A stretch of 64,000 nucleotides of DNA from contig CAWFFO010000012.1 of the NCBI GenBank assembly GCA_963815135.1, positions 124,001-188,000 of the forward strand. The letters run 5' to 3'. Positions 16,952 to 25,188 of this stretch are shown piece by piece. This stretch comes from CAIWTU01 sp963815135. Lineage in GTDB: Bacteria; Desulfobacterota; Desulfuromonadia; Geobacterales; Geobacteraceae. Numbering within the stretch: the first letter of the stretch is position 1; each line of letters begins with the position of its first letter. The translations under genes were made by a program, and so were the position numbers. The notes below the pieces were generated by a model that was not told the origin of the DNA, searched no databases, and saw only the letters and a list, made by a program, of their open reading frames with translations.

Positions 16952-17797
16952 ATGAATTGTTTCATGTTCCCGGGCCAGCCGTTGTTCCGCAACGCTGAAA
17001 CGCCTGATGACGCGGATTTCCTGGAAATTGCGGAGATGGCGCACAGCAGGACGCGGATCGATATTCACGATTTCAGCCGGTCCGGCGAGCAGTCTTCGGA
17101 AAATGTCATGCTGCAGGTTTATGGTGTTGCCATGAGCCTCTATCAGGCACGGAAGCTGCGCCGCGAGGGGATTATGCCTGATCTGCTGGCGGAGCACAGC
17201 ATGGGCATCTATCCGTCGCTGGCAGCATGCGGTTCTCTTCCGGAGGGAGATGTCCTCGAACTGACCTCCAGGGTCGGCCGATGCATGTCCGGAATGGGTA
17301 AGCAGGGAAAGTACGCCCTTGGATGCATTGTCGGCCTTACCGTGGAACCGGTTATTTCCATTGCCGAGAATAACGGGGTCTATCCCGCCAACCTGAATAC
17401 TTCACGTCATTTTCTGCTGGCAGGCGAGCGTCACGGTATGGAATCGGCAGAGGCGGAAGCTCTGGCAAACGGGGCTTTTTCAGTCAAACTGTTTCCCTGC
17501 GACGCCCCGCTTCATACCCCGCTCATGTCCGGAATGGAGAGGGAGCTTACCTCGATTTTCTCCGATTACCGCTACCAGGAGCCGACGGTCCCCCTGCTCA
17601 ATCATATCGATCAGGACTTCCTCGTGGCGGACGACATGGCTGATTTCATGATGCGGGAACTGACCCTTCCCGTTTACTGGGAAAAATGTTATAAGGCACT
17701 GAAGAAGGCCGGCGTATCGAAATTTTTCGAGGTCGGAACCGGGGATTCCCTGAAAAAATACAACCGCTGGATAGAAAGCGAAGCCTCAAGGTCCTGA
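16952..17797 (+). CDS. FabD-like ACP acyltransferase
   Basis: This 281-residue alpha/beta-hydrolase-type acyltransferase has FPGQ at residues 6-9 (usual start motif of FabD), the nucleophile elbow AEHSMG with S83 and a downstream APLHTPLM with the catalytic histidine. The usual first glycine of GHSxG is glutamate. It would load malonyl or another acyl extender onto the cluster ACP. It is slightly shorter than housekeeping FabD (about 310 residues). The adjacent thioesterase starts six bases after its stop codon. Confidence 0.8.
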   Translation: MNCFMFPGQPLFRNAETPDDADFLEIAEMAHSRTRIDIHDFSRSGEQSSENVMLQVYGVAMSLYQARKLRREGIMPDLLAEHSMGIYPSLAACGSLPEGDVLELTSRVGRCMSGMGKQGKYALGCIVGLTVEPVISIAENNGVYPANLNTSRHFLLAGERHGMESAEAEALANGAFSVKLFPCDAPLHTPLMSGMERELTSIFSDYRYQEPTVPLLNHIDQDFLVADDMADFMMRELTLPVYWEKCYKALKKAGVSKFFEVGTGDSLKKYNRWIESEASRS

Positions 17798-17803
17798 CCC
17801 TTT

Positions 17804-18223
17804 ATGAAATACCACGAGACTCCCGTCAAAGTAAGATTCTGCGAAGTAGATTCCTATCATGTGGCCTGGCATGGACATTACGTGGCATGGATGGAGGCCG
17901 GCCGCAACGATCTGACCGGACAATTCGGGCTGGATGCCGACCAGATATCGGAACTCGGTTACCTTGCGCCGGTCGTTGCCCTCGAACTGAAATTCAGGAA
18001 GCCCGCCCGGTTCAACGAAGAACTGGTGGTCAGGACATCCGCGCGCAGGACCAATACCGCGACTCTCGAATTCCTCTGCACCATTGTCGATGCGAACGGC
18101 GCCAAATGCGCCGAGGGCAAAACCGTCCACGCGCTTACGGACAAGAACGGAGTCATGCAGTATCGTCTGCCGCCCGTTCTCGGCGAGCGTCTCGACAAGC
18201 TCATGTCCTTTCTGGAGATTTGA
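17804..18223 (+). CDS. 4HBT-type hotdog thioesterase
   Basis: This 139-residue single hotdog domain has the 4-hydroxybenzoyl-CoA thioesterase signature VRFCEVDSYHVAWHGHYVAW followed by EAGR, with the aspartate and His-rich helix expected for the active site. Members hydrolyse acyl-CoA or acyl-ACP and occur in aryl-polyene and YbgC/Tol contexts. Here it probably releases or edits the ACP-bound product. The stop TGA overlaps the next ATG (TGATG), so it is coupled to the second cobalamin-type radical SAM gene. Confidence 0.85.
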   Translation: MKYHETPVKVRFCEVDSYHVAWHGHYVAWMEAGRNDLTGQFGLDADQISELGYLAPVVALELKFRKPARFNEELVVRTSARRTNTATLEFLCTIVDANGAKCAEGKTVHALTDKNGVMQYRLPPVLGERLDKLMSFLEI

Positions 18224-19617
18224 TGCGCATCCTCCTGATATCAGCCAATCGTGAAATGAGCCCCTATCCGGTTTTTCCCATCGGGCTCGCCTGCCTGGCC
18301 GGTCCGTTGTCGGCAGCGGGCCATGAACTGAAGGTTCTCGATCTCTGTTTTTCCGGAGACCCGGAAAATGACATCCTTCAGGCGCTTGCGGAATTCGCCC
18401 CCGGAGCCGTGGTGGTTTCCATCAGGAATATCGACAATGTGACCTATCCTTCCTCACGGTCTTACCTTGATGAAATAAAAGCCGTCATCGCTTCGTGCCG
18501 GGGCGCCGCCCCGGTGATACTGGGCGGTTCAGGGTTTTCCCTGATGCCGGTCGAGATCCTGTCCGCACTTGGAGGCGATTACGGCGTGGTGGGAGAGGGC
18601 GAAGAAGTCCTGGTCGAACTTGTCGCCAGTCTGGAGCGGGGCGGGAGTGGGGACCGTATTCCGGGGGTTCTGGCGAGAGGTGCCGGGGGATATATCGCAG
18701 TAAGGACGGTCGAACAGATAGGCCGTCCGGAAAGACGGCTGTTCCAGGTTGAAAGATACTGCCGGGAAGGCGGCATGGCCAACCTGCAGACCAAGCGTGG
18801 CTGCCCGTTCTCCTGCGTTTACTGCACCTACCCCCTGATCGAGGGAAGCCGCCTGCGTCTGCGCCCTGTTAACGACATAATCGACGAGATCCGGGAGCTT
18901 GTGGACAGCTACGGGGTCGATTACATCTACTTTGTCGATGATATCTTCAACTACCCCCCCGAGTTTGCTGAACGACTTTGCCGCGCCATGGTTGATGCCG
19001 CTCTAACGGTCAAATGGTCGGCTTTCATCAATCCGCGGTTCATTACACCGGAACTTGTCGGCCTCATGGTCAGGGCCGGATGCGATGCTTTCGAATTCGG
19101 CACCGATTCAGGTTCTGCCACGATGTTGAAGAATCTGGACAAGTCTTTCACTGTGGACGATATAAGGGCTGCTTCCCGGCTCTGCGTCGAACACGGCGTC
19201 GACTTCGCCCATTATATATTGTTCGGCGGCCCCGGAGAGACTGTGAAAACGGTTATGGAGAGCTTTTACCTGATGGACGAGGTTGCCCCGACCGCGGTTA
19301 TCGGCATGACCGGAATCAGGATATATCCAGGCACGCCGCTGCACCGGCGCGCACTGGAAGAGAAGTTTGTCGATACGGAAACAGATTTCCTGGAACCGGT
19401 CTTCTACGTCTCTGAACATGTGCGCGGAACCCTGTGCGACCTTGTAACCGAACAGGCAATGCTGAGAATAAACTGGGTCGTGCCCGGACTGGAGATAAAC
19501 ATGAGCGATGCTATGCTGTCGGCGATCCGCCAGTTCCGGGTAAAAGGCCCCCTGTGGAAGCTGATGAAGCGGCTGGGGCGGAGCAGGGTGCGGCCGATGG
19601 GGCAACAGGTTTCCTGA
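18223..19617 (+). CDS. Cobalamin-binding-type radical SAM enzyme 2
   Basis: This 464-residue protein has an N-terminal cobalamin-binding-like region (RILLISANREMSPYPVFPIG, VILGGSGFSLMP, GVVGEGEE) followed by CPFSCVYC at about residue 197 and FVDDIFNYPP. It is homologous in layout to the enzyme at 15590, but sequence similarity is modest, so the two probably do different steps. ATG 18223 overlaps the thioesterase stop; an apparent extension further upstream is out-of-frame coding of the thioesterase. The basic C-terminal tail may contact membranes or ACP. The reaction is unknown: methylation or radical cyclisation of an acyl chain are possibilities. Confidence 0.85.
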   Translation: MRILLISANREMSPYPVFPIGLACLAGPLSAAGHELKVLDLCFSGDPENDILQALAEFAPGAVVVSIRNIDNVTYPSSRSYLDEIKAVIASCRGAAPVILGGSGFSLMPVEILSALGGDYGVVGEGEEVLVELVASLERGGSGDRIPGVLARGAGGYIAVRTVEQIGRPERRLFQVERYCREGGMANLQTKRGCPFSCVYCTYPLIEGSRLRLRPVNDIIDEIRELVDSYGVDYIYFVDDIFNYPPEFAERLCRAMVDAALTVKWSAFINPRFITPELVGLMVRAGCDAFEFGTDSGSATMLKNLDKSFTVDDIRAASRLCVEHGVDFAHYILFGGPGETVKTVMESFYLMDEVAPTAVIGMTGIRIYPGTPLHRRALEEKFVDTETDFLEPVFYVSEHVRGTLCDLVTEQAMLRINWVVPGLEINMSDAMLSAIRQFRVKGPLWKLMKRLGRSRVRPMGQQVS

Positions 19618-19658
19618 TAAGACCTGCTGGTCTGTGGGAGTGAAGCAAACGATTCATC

Positions 19659-19722
19659 TGCTTCGCCCTCGCCTAATGAGCATTTTCAATTGGATAAAAC
19701 AGAAGAGTGGATAGGCGAAGCA
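19659..19722. repeat. Long-loop inverted repeat in the operon gap
   Basis: TGCTTCGCC (19659-19667) and GGCGAAGCA (19714-19722) form a perfect 9-bp inverted repeat with a 46-base loop in the 170-base gap before the ketoreductase gene. There is no T-run, so its role is unclear. Confidence 0.4.
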
Positions 19723-19790
19723 CGAAACCCTGCTTTTGCCCCTACAGGGTCCGGTGCTTTATGGCCGGATCCGATAAACAGAGGTAGAAA

Positions 19791-20531
19791 ATGGAATTCA
19801 AGGATAAAATCGTTGTGGTAACGGGTGGCACCAGAGGGATCGGCAGGGCCGTTTCCCTTCATTTTGCCGGGCAAGGGGCGCGGGTGACCGCTGCATACCT
19901 GCAAAACGATGCGGCCGCCGAGGCCCTGGTGAAAGACTCGGCGGGTCTGGCGGGGAAAATCACGACGCTGAAGGCCGATGTCAGGACTTCGGAGGGGGCC
20001 GCCGCACTTATGGAAGCGGCGGCTTGTGAAACGGGATATATTGATGTCCTGGTCAACAATGCCGGCATCATCCGGGACTCCTACCTGGCCATGATGTCCG
20101 AAACAGACTGGGACGAAGTTCTGAAAGGGAATATTTATCCACTGTTTCATTGCTGCAAATGGGGCGTGAGAAAAATGATAGGCAGGAGAAGCGGCGCGAT
20201 CGTAAACATCTCCTCCATTTCCGCCTTCACCGGCAACCCGGGGCAGACCAACTATGCCGCCGGCAAGGGCGCAGCGATCAGTTTCACCCGTTCGCTGGCC
20301 CGTGAGATGGGGCCGATGGGGATACGGGTGAATACCGTCGCTCCCGGACTTATTGAAACGGATATGGTTGCAACGTTGAAAAAGGAAGTAGTCGATGCCA
20401 TCATCAAAAGCGCCTCGCTCAGGCGCATTGGCCGTGCGGAAGAGGTCGCCGAGGCGGTGGCTTTCCTGGCATCGGACAGGGCAGGATATATAACCGGCCA
20501 ATGTTTAATCATAGACGGCGGCATTGTCTGA
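19791..20531 (+). CDS. fabG: 3-oxoacyl-ACP reductase (FabG-like)
   Basis: This 246-residue classical short-chain dehydrogenase has the TGGTRGIG NADP motif at residues 11-18, NNAG, the catalytic serine in NISSISAF, the YAAGK Tyr/Lys pair, and PGLIETDM, ending with the family DGG. It reduces the 3-keto group after each condensation by the ketosynthase encoded downstream. Length equals that of housekeeping FabG, but the location marks it as the cluster's own paralogue. A ribosome site (GAGGTAG) precedes it. Confidence 0.9.
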   Translation: MEFKDKIVVVTGGTRGIGRAVSLHFAGQGARVTAAYLQNDAAAEALVKDSAGLAGKITTLKADVRTSEGAAALMEAAACETGYIDVLVNNAGIIRDSYLAMMSETDWDEVLKGNIYPLFHCCKWGVRKMIGRRSGAIVNISSISAFTGNPGQTNYAAGKGAAISFTRSLAREMGPMGIRVNTVAPGLIETDMVATLKKEVVDAIIKSASLRRIGRAEEVAEAVAFLASDRAGYITGQCLIIDGGIV

Positions 20532-20628
20532 TTCCGTATCTCCCTCCCTTACCGTGGTAAAATTCCTTTCCCTTTTTGGCCGAACTTGCTAAAATCTCAT
20601 CTGGTTGTACCAGAGTTCAAATCTTAAC

Positions 20629-20654
20629 AGACAAGGTTTTGCCTTGTCTTTTCC
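20629..20654 (+). terminator. Weak intrinsic terminator after the ketoreductase gene
   Basis: AGACAAGG (20629-20636) and CCTTGTCT (20642-20649) form an 8-bp stem followed by TTT. It could reduce transcription into the ketosynthase genes or act as an internal attenuator. Confidence 0.45.
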
Positions 20655-20688
20655 GGGCGGCCCACGGGTCGCCCCGGCTTTTGGAATT

Positions 20689-21897
20689 ATGATAAAGCAA
20701 AAAAAGATTGCAATAACCGGTCTGGGCGTTTTCTGCGCCGCAGGGAAGAACGTTTCCTCTTTTGCCGCCTCGCTGCTTGGGGGGAAATGCGCCATCGGTC
20801 CGGTCGACCTGTTTGATGTCGCTCCATTTCAGGGCAAAATCGCTGCACAGGTGAAGGACTTCGATCCGCTGGACTATTTCGATCGTAAAACCGCCGGCAG
20901 GCTTTCGCGTGCCGACCAGTTCGCGGCCGCGGCGGCGGGCGAGGCCCTGGCGGATAGCGGAGTCCGGGAAATTTATTCGCCCTATGATCTCGGTGTATGC
21001 ATGGGAGCAGGCGCCGCGGGCATGCTGCAGGGGGAGCACTGGTTCAGGGAGACACTCGCCGGAGGTGCGGGCAAACCGTCGCTGTTGCGCGGCATATTGC
21101 CCGACCGGACGTCAACGGCTATATCCGGGATGTTCAACCTGGGCGGCTACCAGGGAACCGTCACGACCGCCTGTTCCTCTTCGGCCACCGCCATCGGCTG
21201 GGGCGCGGACCTTGTTGCCGAAGGAAGATTGAAGTCGGTTCTGTGCGGGGGCTCCGACGGCCTTTCCATCCTCACTTTTGGCGGATTCAATTCGCTCAGG
21301 GTAGTTGATTTCGAACCGTGCGCTCCTTTCAGTCTCGGGCGCAGGGGGATTTCCCTGGGGGAAGGGGCCGCATTTTTCGTCCTGGAAGACGAAACGGCCG
21401 CGCGGCAAAGAGGGGCAAAAATATACGGATATGTGCTTGGATATTCCGTTGCCGGAGAAGCCTATCATATGACCGGCCCTGAACCGACAGGGGTCGAATC
21501 GGCAAGGGTGATGGACGACGCCGTGAAGAAGGCAGGCGTGTCACTGAACGATATAGGGTGGGTTAACGCCCACGGGACTGCGACGCCCCAGAACGATGTG
21601 GTGGAGACGAAAGCCATGAAACTGCTTTTCGGTGAACGGGCGAAGGCAGTCCCGCTGGTATCAACCAAGGCCTTGACCGGCCATTGCCTTGGCGCCGCAG
21701 GAGCCATCGAGGCGCTTGCCACCATGGTGGCCCTGGGGGCCGGCATCATCCCCCAGACACTCAATTTCAGGGGTTTCGATCCTGAATGCGACCTGGAATA
21801 CTGCCATGGTGGAACAATGAGGACCTCGGCCGCGGTTGCGCTTTCAAACTCGTTTGCCTTCGGCGGGAATACGACGACGCTGGTGTTGGGAATATGA
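20689..21897 (+). CDS. Beta-ketoacyl-ACP synthase, catalytically complete (FabF-type)
   Basis: This 402-residue thiolase-fold condensing enzyme has the full triad: C162 in TTACSSSA, H295 in NAHGTATP and H332 in GHCLGAAG. It condenses an ACP-bound extender with the growing chain. An ATG at 20689 starts the protein seven residues before ITGLGVF, the normal FabF beginning; a longer in-frame extension would run through the terminator stem. It overlaps the following degenerate paralogue by ATGA, the arrangement of KS/chain-length-factor pairs in type II polyketide and aryl-polyene systems. Confidence 0.88.
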   Translation: MIKQKKIAITGLGVFCAAGKNVSSFAASLLGGKCAIGPVDLFDVAPFQGKIAAQVKDFDPLDYFDRKTAGRLSRADQFAAAAAGEALADSGVREIYSPYDLGVCMGAGAAGMLQGEHWFRETLAGGAGKPSLLRGILPDRTSTAISGMFNLGGYQGTVTTACSSSATAIGWGADLVAEGRLKSVLCGGSDGLSILTFGGFNSLRVVDFEPCAPFSLGRRGISLGEGAAFFVLEDETAARQRGAKIYGYVLGYSVAGEAYHMTGPEPTGVESARVMDDAVKKAGVSLNDIGWVNAHGTATPQNDVVETKAMKLLFGERAKAVPLVSTKALTGHCLGAAGAIEALATMVALGAGIIPQTLNFRGFDPECDLEYCHGGTMRTSAAVALSNSFAFGGNTTTLVLGI

Positions 21898-22943
21898 AAA
21901 CAGTACGCGACAGAATTGCGGTTACGGGACTTGCCGCCATATCATCGGCGGGGGTGGGCACGAAAGCCCTGCTGGAAGCACTGGGCGACGGGAAGAGCCG
22001 ACTGCGCCCTGCACCCGAAGAGCTGACCGGAGCGGTCGGTTACCAATGGGGCAGGGCGGAAGATTTCAAGGTCTCCGACTTCATGCCACCCCTCAAGGCC
22101 CGCAAGTTCGACCGGTGCAGCCTTTTCGCCATTGTCGCTGCACGCATGGCCATCAACCACGCGGCAATAGATCTGGCGAAAACCGACCCGACAAGGGTAG
22201 GCGTCATGCTTGGCTGCGGTTTCGGCGGCATCGCAAATTCCGGTGATTTTCTCAGCGGGTATTTCAACAAGGGCGCCGAAGGGCTTGCCCCCATGCTTTT
22301 CCCCAATACGGTGCCAAACGCCCCGGCCAGCAACACATCCATCGAACTCGGCCTGAAAGGCCCGAACGTCACCACGGTGCAGCGGTTCTGTTCAGCGGAA
22401 TCTGCCCTCATGATGGCCTGTCGCTACCTGGAGGAGGGCCGGGCCGACATCATCCTTGCGGGCGGCGTGGACGAATTGAATCCTCTGCTGTTGAAAGGCT
22501 TTGCATCTGCAGGGCAGTTGCGCGGCCATGCTAAAGGCTTCGGGGAGGGGACCGGAATGCTGGTCCTGGAGAACTTGGAACATGCAAAGGCACGCAAGGC
22601 CGATGTGCTGTCTGAAATAAGCGAGATCAGAACAATCGGGCGGCTGGTCAGGGGCGCGGAGGCCGAAGGAATGTCACGCCTTCTCGGCCCTGCGAAAGAT
22701 TACACTCTCCTCTCTCTATCAGGCGTTGCCGCCGAAATGGAGCAGATCGGCGAGGTTTTCCCCTCATCCAGCCGTATCGAAATCGGGAAAATCGTCGGCC
22801 GTTCGTTGGCCATGGGCGGGCTTGCCATGGTATCACTGGTTCTTTCCCTCTCCGCGGATCAGGAGGCCATGCATCTGGCCGCATCTCCGGAAGGGCCGTA
22901 TTACGCCATCGATTTCAAGGGAGGCTCACCTGTTCAGTACTGA
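21894..22943 (+). CDS. Ketosynthase-like protein lacking catalytic histidines (chain-length-factor-like)
   Basis: This 349-residue protein keeps the thiolase fold (GLAAISSAG, LGCGFGG, EGTGMLVLE) and a cysteine at C166 in QRFCSAES. The first histidine motif (HGT) is missing, and the second (GHxxGAAG) has become VGRSLAMGG. It is also about 50 residues shorter than its neighbour because the first-His region is lost. That makes it a KS-beta/CLF-type partner that probably forms a heterodimer with the active enzyme and sets chain length. ATG 21894 overlaps the upstream stop. Confidence 0.8.
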   Translation: MKTVRDRIAVTGLAAISSAGVGTKALLEALGDGKSRLRPAPEELTGAVGYQWGRAEDFKVSDFMPPLKARKFDRCSLFAIVAARMAINHAAIDLAKTDPTRVGVMLGCGFGGIANSGDFLSGYFNKGAEGLAPMLFPNTVPNAPASNTSIELGLKGPNVTTVQRFCSAESALMMACRYLEEGRADIILAGGVDELNPLLLKGFASAGQLRGHAKGFGEGTGMLVLENLEHAKARKADVLSEISEIRTIGRLVRGAEAEGMSRLLGPAKDYTLLSLSGVAAEMEQIGEVFPSSSRIEIGKIVGRSLAMGGLAMVSLVLSLSADQEAMHLAASPEGPYYAIDFKGGSPVQY

Positions 22944-23316
22944 TCCGGCGGCATATCTGCCGCACGCCAACCCCTTTTTGTTCATCGACAGGGTACTTGC
23001 ACTTGAGAAAGGCGTCAGCGCGGCAGGGGTAAAGGCGGTTACCCATGATCCGGCGGGATACCCTTTTGTATTCTTAATCGAATCCATCGCTCAACTGGCC
23101 GGTATAGCGGCCGCCCGGGAACAGGGGGAGGGAGGATTCATCGCCGGTGTCGATCATGCCGAATTTTCCGGAATGATATCCGCCGGAGACCGGATAATGG
23201 TAAATGTACGAATCGTTAAAACCTTCGGCAGGCTGCACCTTTGCGAAGGGGAGGCGACTGTGGACGGGAAACGGGTCGCTTCGGCCGTGTTAACCTTGGG
23301 GATCGGCAGAATTTGA
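22930..23316 (+). CDS. FabZ/ApeI-like 3-hydroxyacyl-ACP dehydratase
   Basis: This protein of about 128 residues is a single hotdog domain with YLPHANPFLFIDRV (catalytic histidine in the FabZ-like position) and ESIAQLAG (catalytic glutamate helix), then AEFSGMISAGD. It removes water from the 3-hydroxyacyl-ACP made by the ketoreductase. There is no ATG, GTG or TTG at the right place: AAGGGAGG at about 22917-22924 is correctly spaced from a CTG at 22930, which I take as the start. It overlaps the end of the KS-like gene by 14 bases. Confidence 0.8.
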   Translation: MFSTDPAAYLPHANPFLFIDRVLALEKGVSAAGVKAVTHDPAGYPFVFLIESIAQLAGIAAAREQGEGGFIAGVDHAEFSGMISAGDRIMVNVRIVKTFGRLHLCEGEATVDGKRVASAVLTLGIGRI

Positions 23317-23332
23317 TTCCGGGAGTTTCAAT

Positions 23333-23950
23333 ATGAAAAAAATAATTACCCTGCTGGTTGTCGCAGCTGCAGGAATGACCATATTTGTTTCGGGTGCAGT
23401 CGCGAAATCCATTCCTCCGTTGCAGGGGCTGGAAATGTTCCGTCGCAGTTTTTCCGGGGTGAACGATTTTACCGCAGACATTACCCAGGACAAGCAGATC
23501 TCCCTGTTGAAAAGGAAAATGACGGCAAGCGGGGTCGTCCGTTTCAGGAAACCGGACACTTTCTACATGGAGCTCTATTCCCCCTACGCCAGCCGCCTTC
23601 TTCTCAGGGATACGGCCATGACCATAATCCTGCCCAATGACGGGGAACGACAGAAAATAATCCTGCCGCGTGAAGAGAGCCTGAAACGCTGGTTTTCATT
23701 TCTCGACCACCCGGTAAAATCCCTTCCCGACGGCGTCGATGTGAAAGCCGGTATGGAGGGCAAATATGTTACCCTGCAAATCATTCCCCGGAAAAAGGGA
23801 CCGGTAAAGGAATTGCGGATCACTTTCCTTGAAAGTGGCGGTATATCACGCCTGATTATCGAAGAACGGAACAACGACAGAACGGTTATCAATTTCCGCA
23901 ACATGCGGAAAAATTCCGGATTGACCGATAAGGACTTTTCCCTGGAATAG
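23333..23950 (+). CDS. LolA-like periplasmic lipid/lipoprotein carrier
   Basis: This 205-residue protein has a signal peptide ending near AVA-KS (residues 20-25) and a single LolA/LolB-type beta sheet (FTADITQDKQISLLKRKM, SGVVRFRKPDTFYMELYSP, ELRITFLESGG). LolA-like proteins accompany aryl-polyene clusters, where they are thought to help carry the lipid to the outer membrane; the housekeeping LolA carries lipoproteins. It is the last clear member of the operon. A GGAG ribosome site lies upstream. The role in moving this cluster's product across the periplasm is inferred from context. Confidence 0.8.
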   Translation: MKKIITLLVVAAAGMTIFVSGAVAKSIPPLQGLEMFRRSFSGVNDFTADITQDKQISLLKRKMTASGVVRFRKPDTFYMELYSPYASRLLLRDTAMTIILPNDGERQKIILPREESLKRWFSFLDHPVKSLPDGVDVKAGMEGKYVTLQIIPRKKGPVKELRITFLESGGISRLIIEERNNDRTVINFRNMRKNSGLTDKDFSLE

Positions 23951-24197
23951 CCGGGACGGACATCCTCTTTTATTCTCTTCCCTTGCAGCCTTCTGTGGTG
24001 TTCACGTGAACCGGCAGCTTCCCAATATGTTATTTGACAGCGATCCTCAAGGCAAATCCCCAGAAGGCAAAAATGACCGGTTAAACTGAAATTCTATCGG
24101 TCGGTGGTAAAATTGGTGTGAACAGAACTTTTCTCCATGGTTTTCCCGCTGACCGGTTCCGGGTCGAAGCAACTTTTTATTGTCAAGGAGTATTAAA

Positions 24198-24272
24198 GTG
24201 AAAAAAATTCCCAAATTGTTGCTGTTGATGGTATTAACGGCTCTTCTGACAAACGCTTGTGTCGTGCCCTGA
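24198..24272 (+). CDS. Candidate 24-residue lipoprotein
   Basis: A GTG at 24198 with AAGGAG eight bases upstream opens a frame of 24 codons: two lysines, a hydrophobic core (LLLLMVLTALL) and TNAC, a plausible lipobox, then only three further residues before TGA. It is either a minimal entericidin-like lipopeptide or the truncated 5' end of a former lipoprotein gene. No downstream frame clearly continues it. Confidence 0.4.
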   Translation: MKKIPKLLLLMVLTALLTNACVVP

Positions 24273-24663
24273 ACTCTCAAAGCCAGATCGGCCCGGCGGG
24301 CCGGCGCGTCATTTTCAGAACAGGTAAAAGGGGCTAAAGCCCCGGTGGAAAAGAAGTAGCATGCAGGATTGTCAGGCCCGAGGATTGTACAGCTGCAAGA
24401 ATGCCTGGAGCCGGTGAAGGAGTTCGCCCCTGGACAGAGAGCCTTTCCGGGAGCTTGAAGCAGATGAAGAAGCGGGCCGAAATTACTGTTGAACCGCGAG
24501 GTTTTTATCTCAACCGGTTTAAATCCGGGAGCCCGGTTAATCATTCGAGATCAATATCTCTCACGGGCCCATCCGTTACAGGATGCCGGTTAATATAAAG
24601 CCTTATGCATTTCAAATAAAAGATGGTATAAAAACAGGATATTGACAATAAGGAGCAGACTCC
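24273..24663. other. Gene-free region with GC-rich hairpins
   Basis: No gene is convincing here. It contains short inverted repeats such as GGCCCGGCGGGCC and GGGGCTAAAGCCCC near 24280-24345. They do not match a riboswitch I know and lack a T-run. The right end has AAGGAG for the next gene. Confidence 0.4.
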
Positions 24664-25086
24664 ATGAAAAAAATACTTGCCGTCGGAGTTATATTCTTGT
24701 TGGTACTGTCGACATCCGCTTTCGCATCCCGTTCTGCAGACAAGGAAAAACCGGCAGTATCAGCTGCAAAAAATTGGCTTACTCTGGTTGATAACGGAAA
24801 ATATCCGGATAGCTGGAATCAGGCCGCGGAGTATTTCAGGACTGCAATCAGCCGTGAGCAGTGGGAACAGGCTCTTGTCGCTGTCCGCAAACCTCTTGGC
24901 GCCGTGATTTCAAGGAAATTGAAATCAGCAGTATTCAAAACCAGCCTTCCCGGTGCGCCGGACGGAGAATATGTTGTAATTCAGTTTGAAACATCATTCC
25001 GGAACAAAAAATCAGCCGTTGAAACCGTCACGCCCATGCATGAAGCAAACGGTGAGTGGAAGGTTTCGGGCTATTTTATTAAGTAA
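24664..25086 (+). CDS. Secreted DUF4019-type protein
   Basis: This 140-residue protein has a signal peptide (MKKILAVGVIFLLVLSTSAFA) and a mature domain with AAKNWLTLVDNGKYPDSWNQ and FRTAISREQW, followed by beta strands GEYVVIQFETSF and NGEWKVSGYFIK. This matches the DUF4019 pattern of NTF2-like periplasmic proteins of unknown function. AAGGAG precedes the start. It stands alone about 0.7 kb after the LolA-like gene, and any link with that operon is speculative. Confidence 0.75.
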   Translation: MKKILAVGVIFLLVLSTSAFASRSADKEKPAVSAAKNWLTLVDNGKYPDSWNQAAEYFRTAISREQWEQALVAVRKPLGAVISRKLKSAVFKTSLPGAPDGEYVVIQFETSFRNKKSAVETVTPMHEANGEWKVSGYFIK

Positions 25087-25188
25087 ACCTCTCATTGTCA
25101 GGCGGAAAGTTTACCTGTAGAGCCTTCGAAAACTGATTCCCGCTACAATCGAATTGCCGGATCTTTCACCTGTATCGAGGTATTTACC

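Noticed and set aside
17887..18222. Long N-terminal extension of the second cobalamin-type radical SAM protein
   Set aside because: This part is out-of-frame coding of the thioesterase gene; the ATG at 18223 gives the normal N-terminus.
24280..24345. Riboswitch suggested by GGGGCTAAAGCCCC and neighbouring stems
   Set aside because: No match to a known class and no gene with a related function directly downstream.
24047..24598. Open frames on both strands after the LolA-like gene
   Set aside because: They lack ribosome sites, have atypical composition and overlap hairpins; only the 24-codon lipoprotein frame has good signals.
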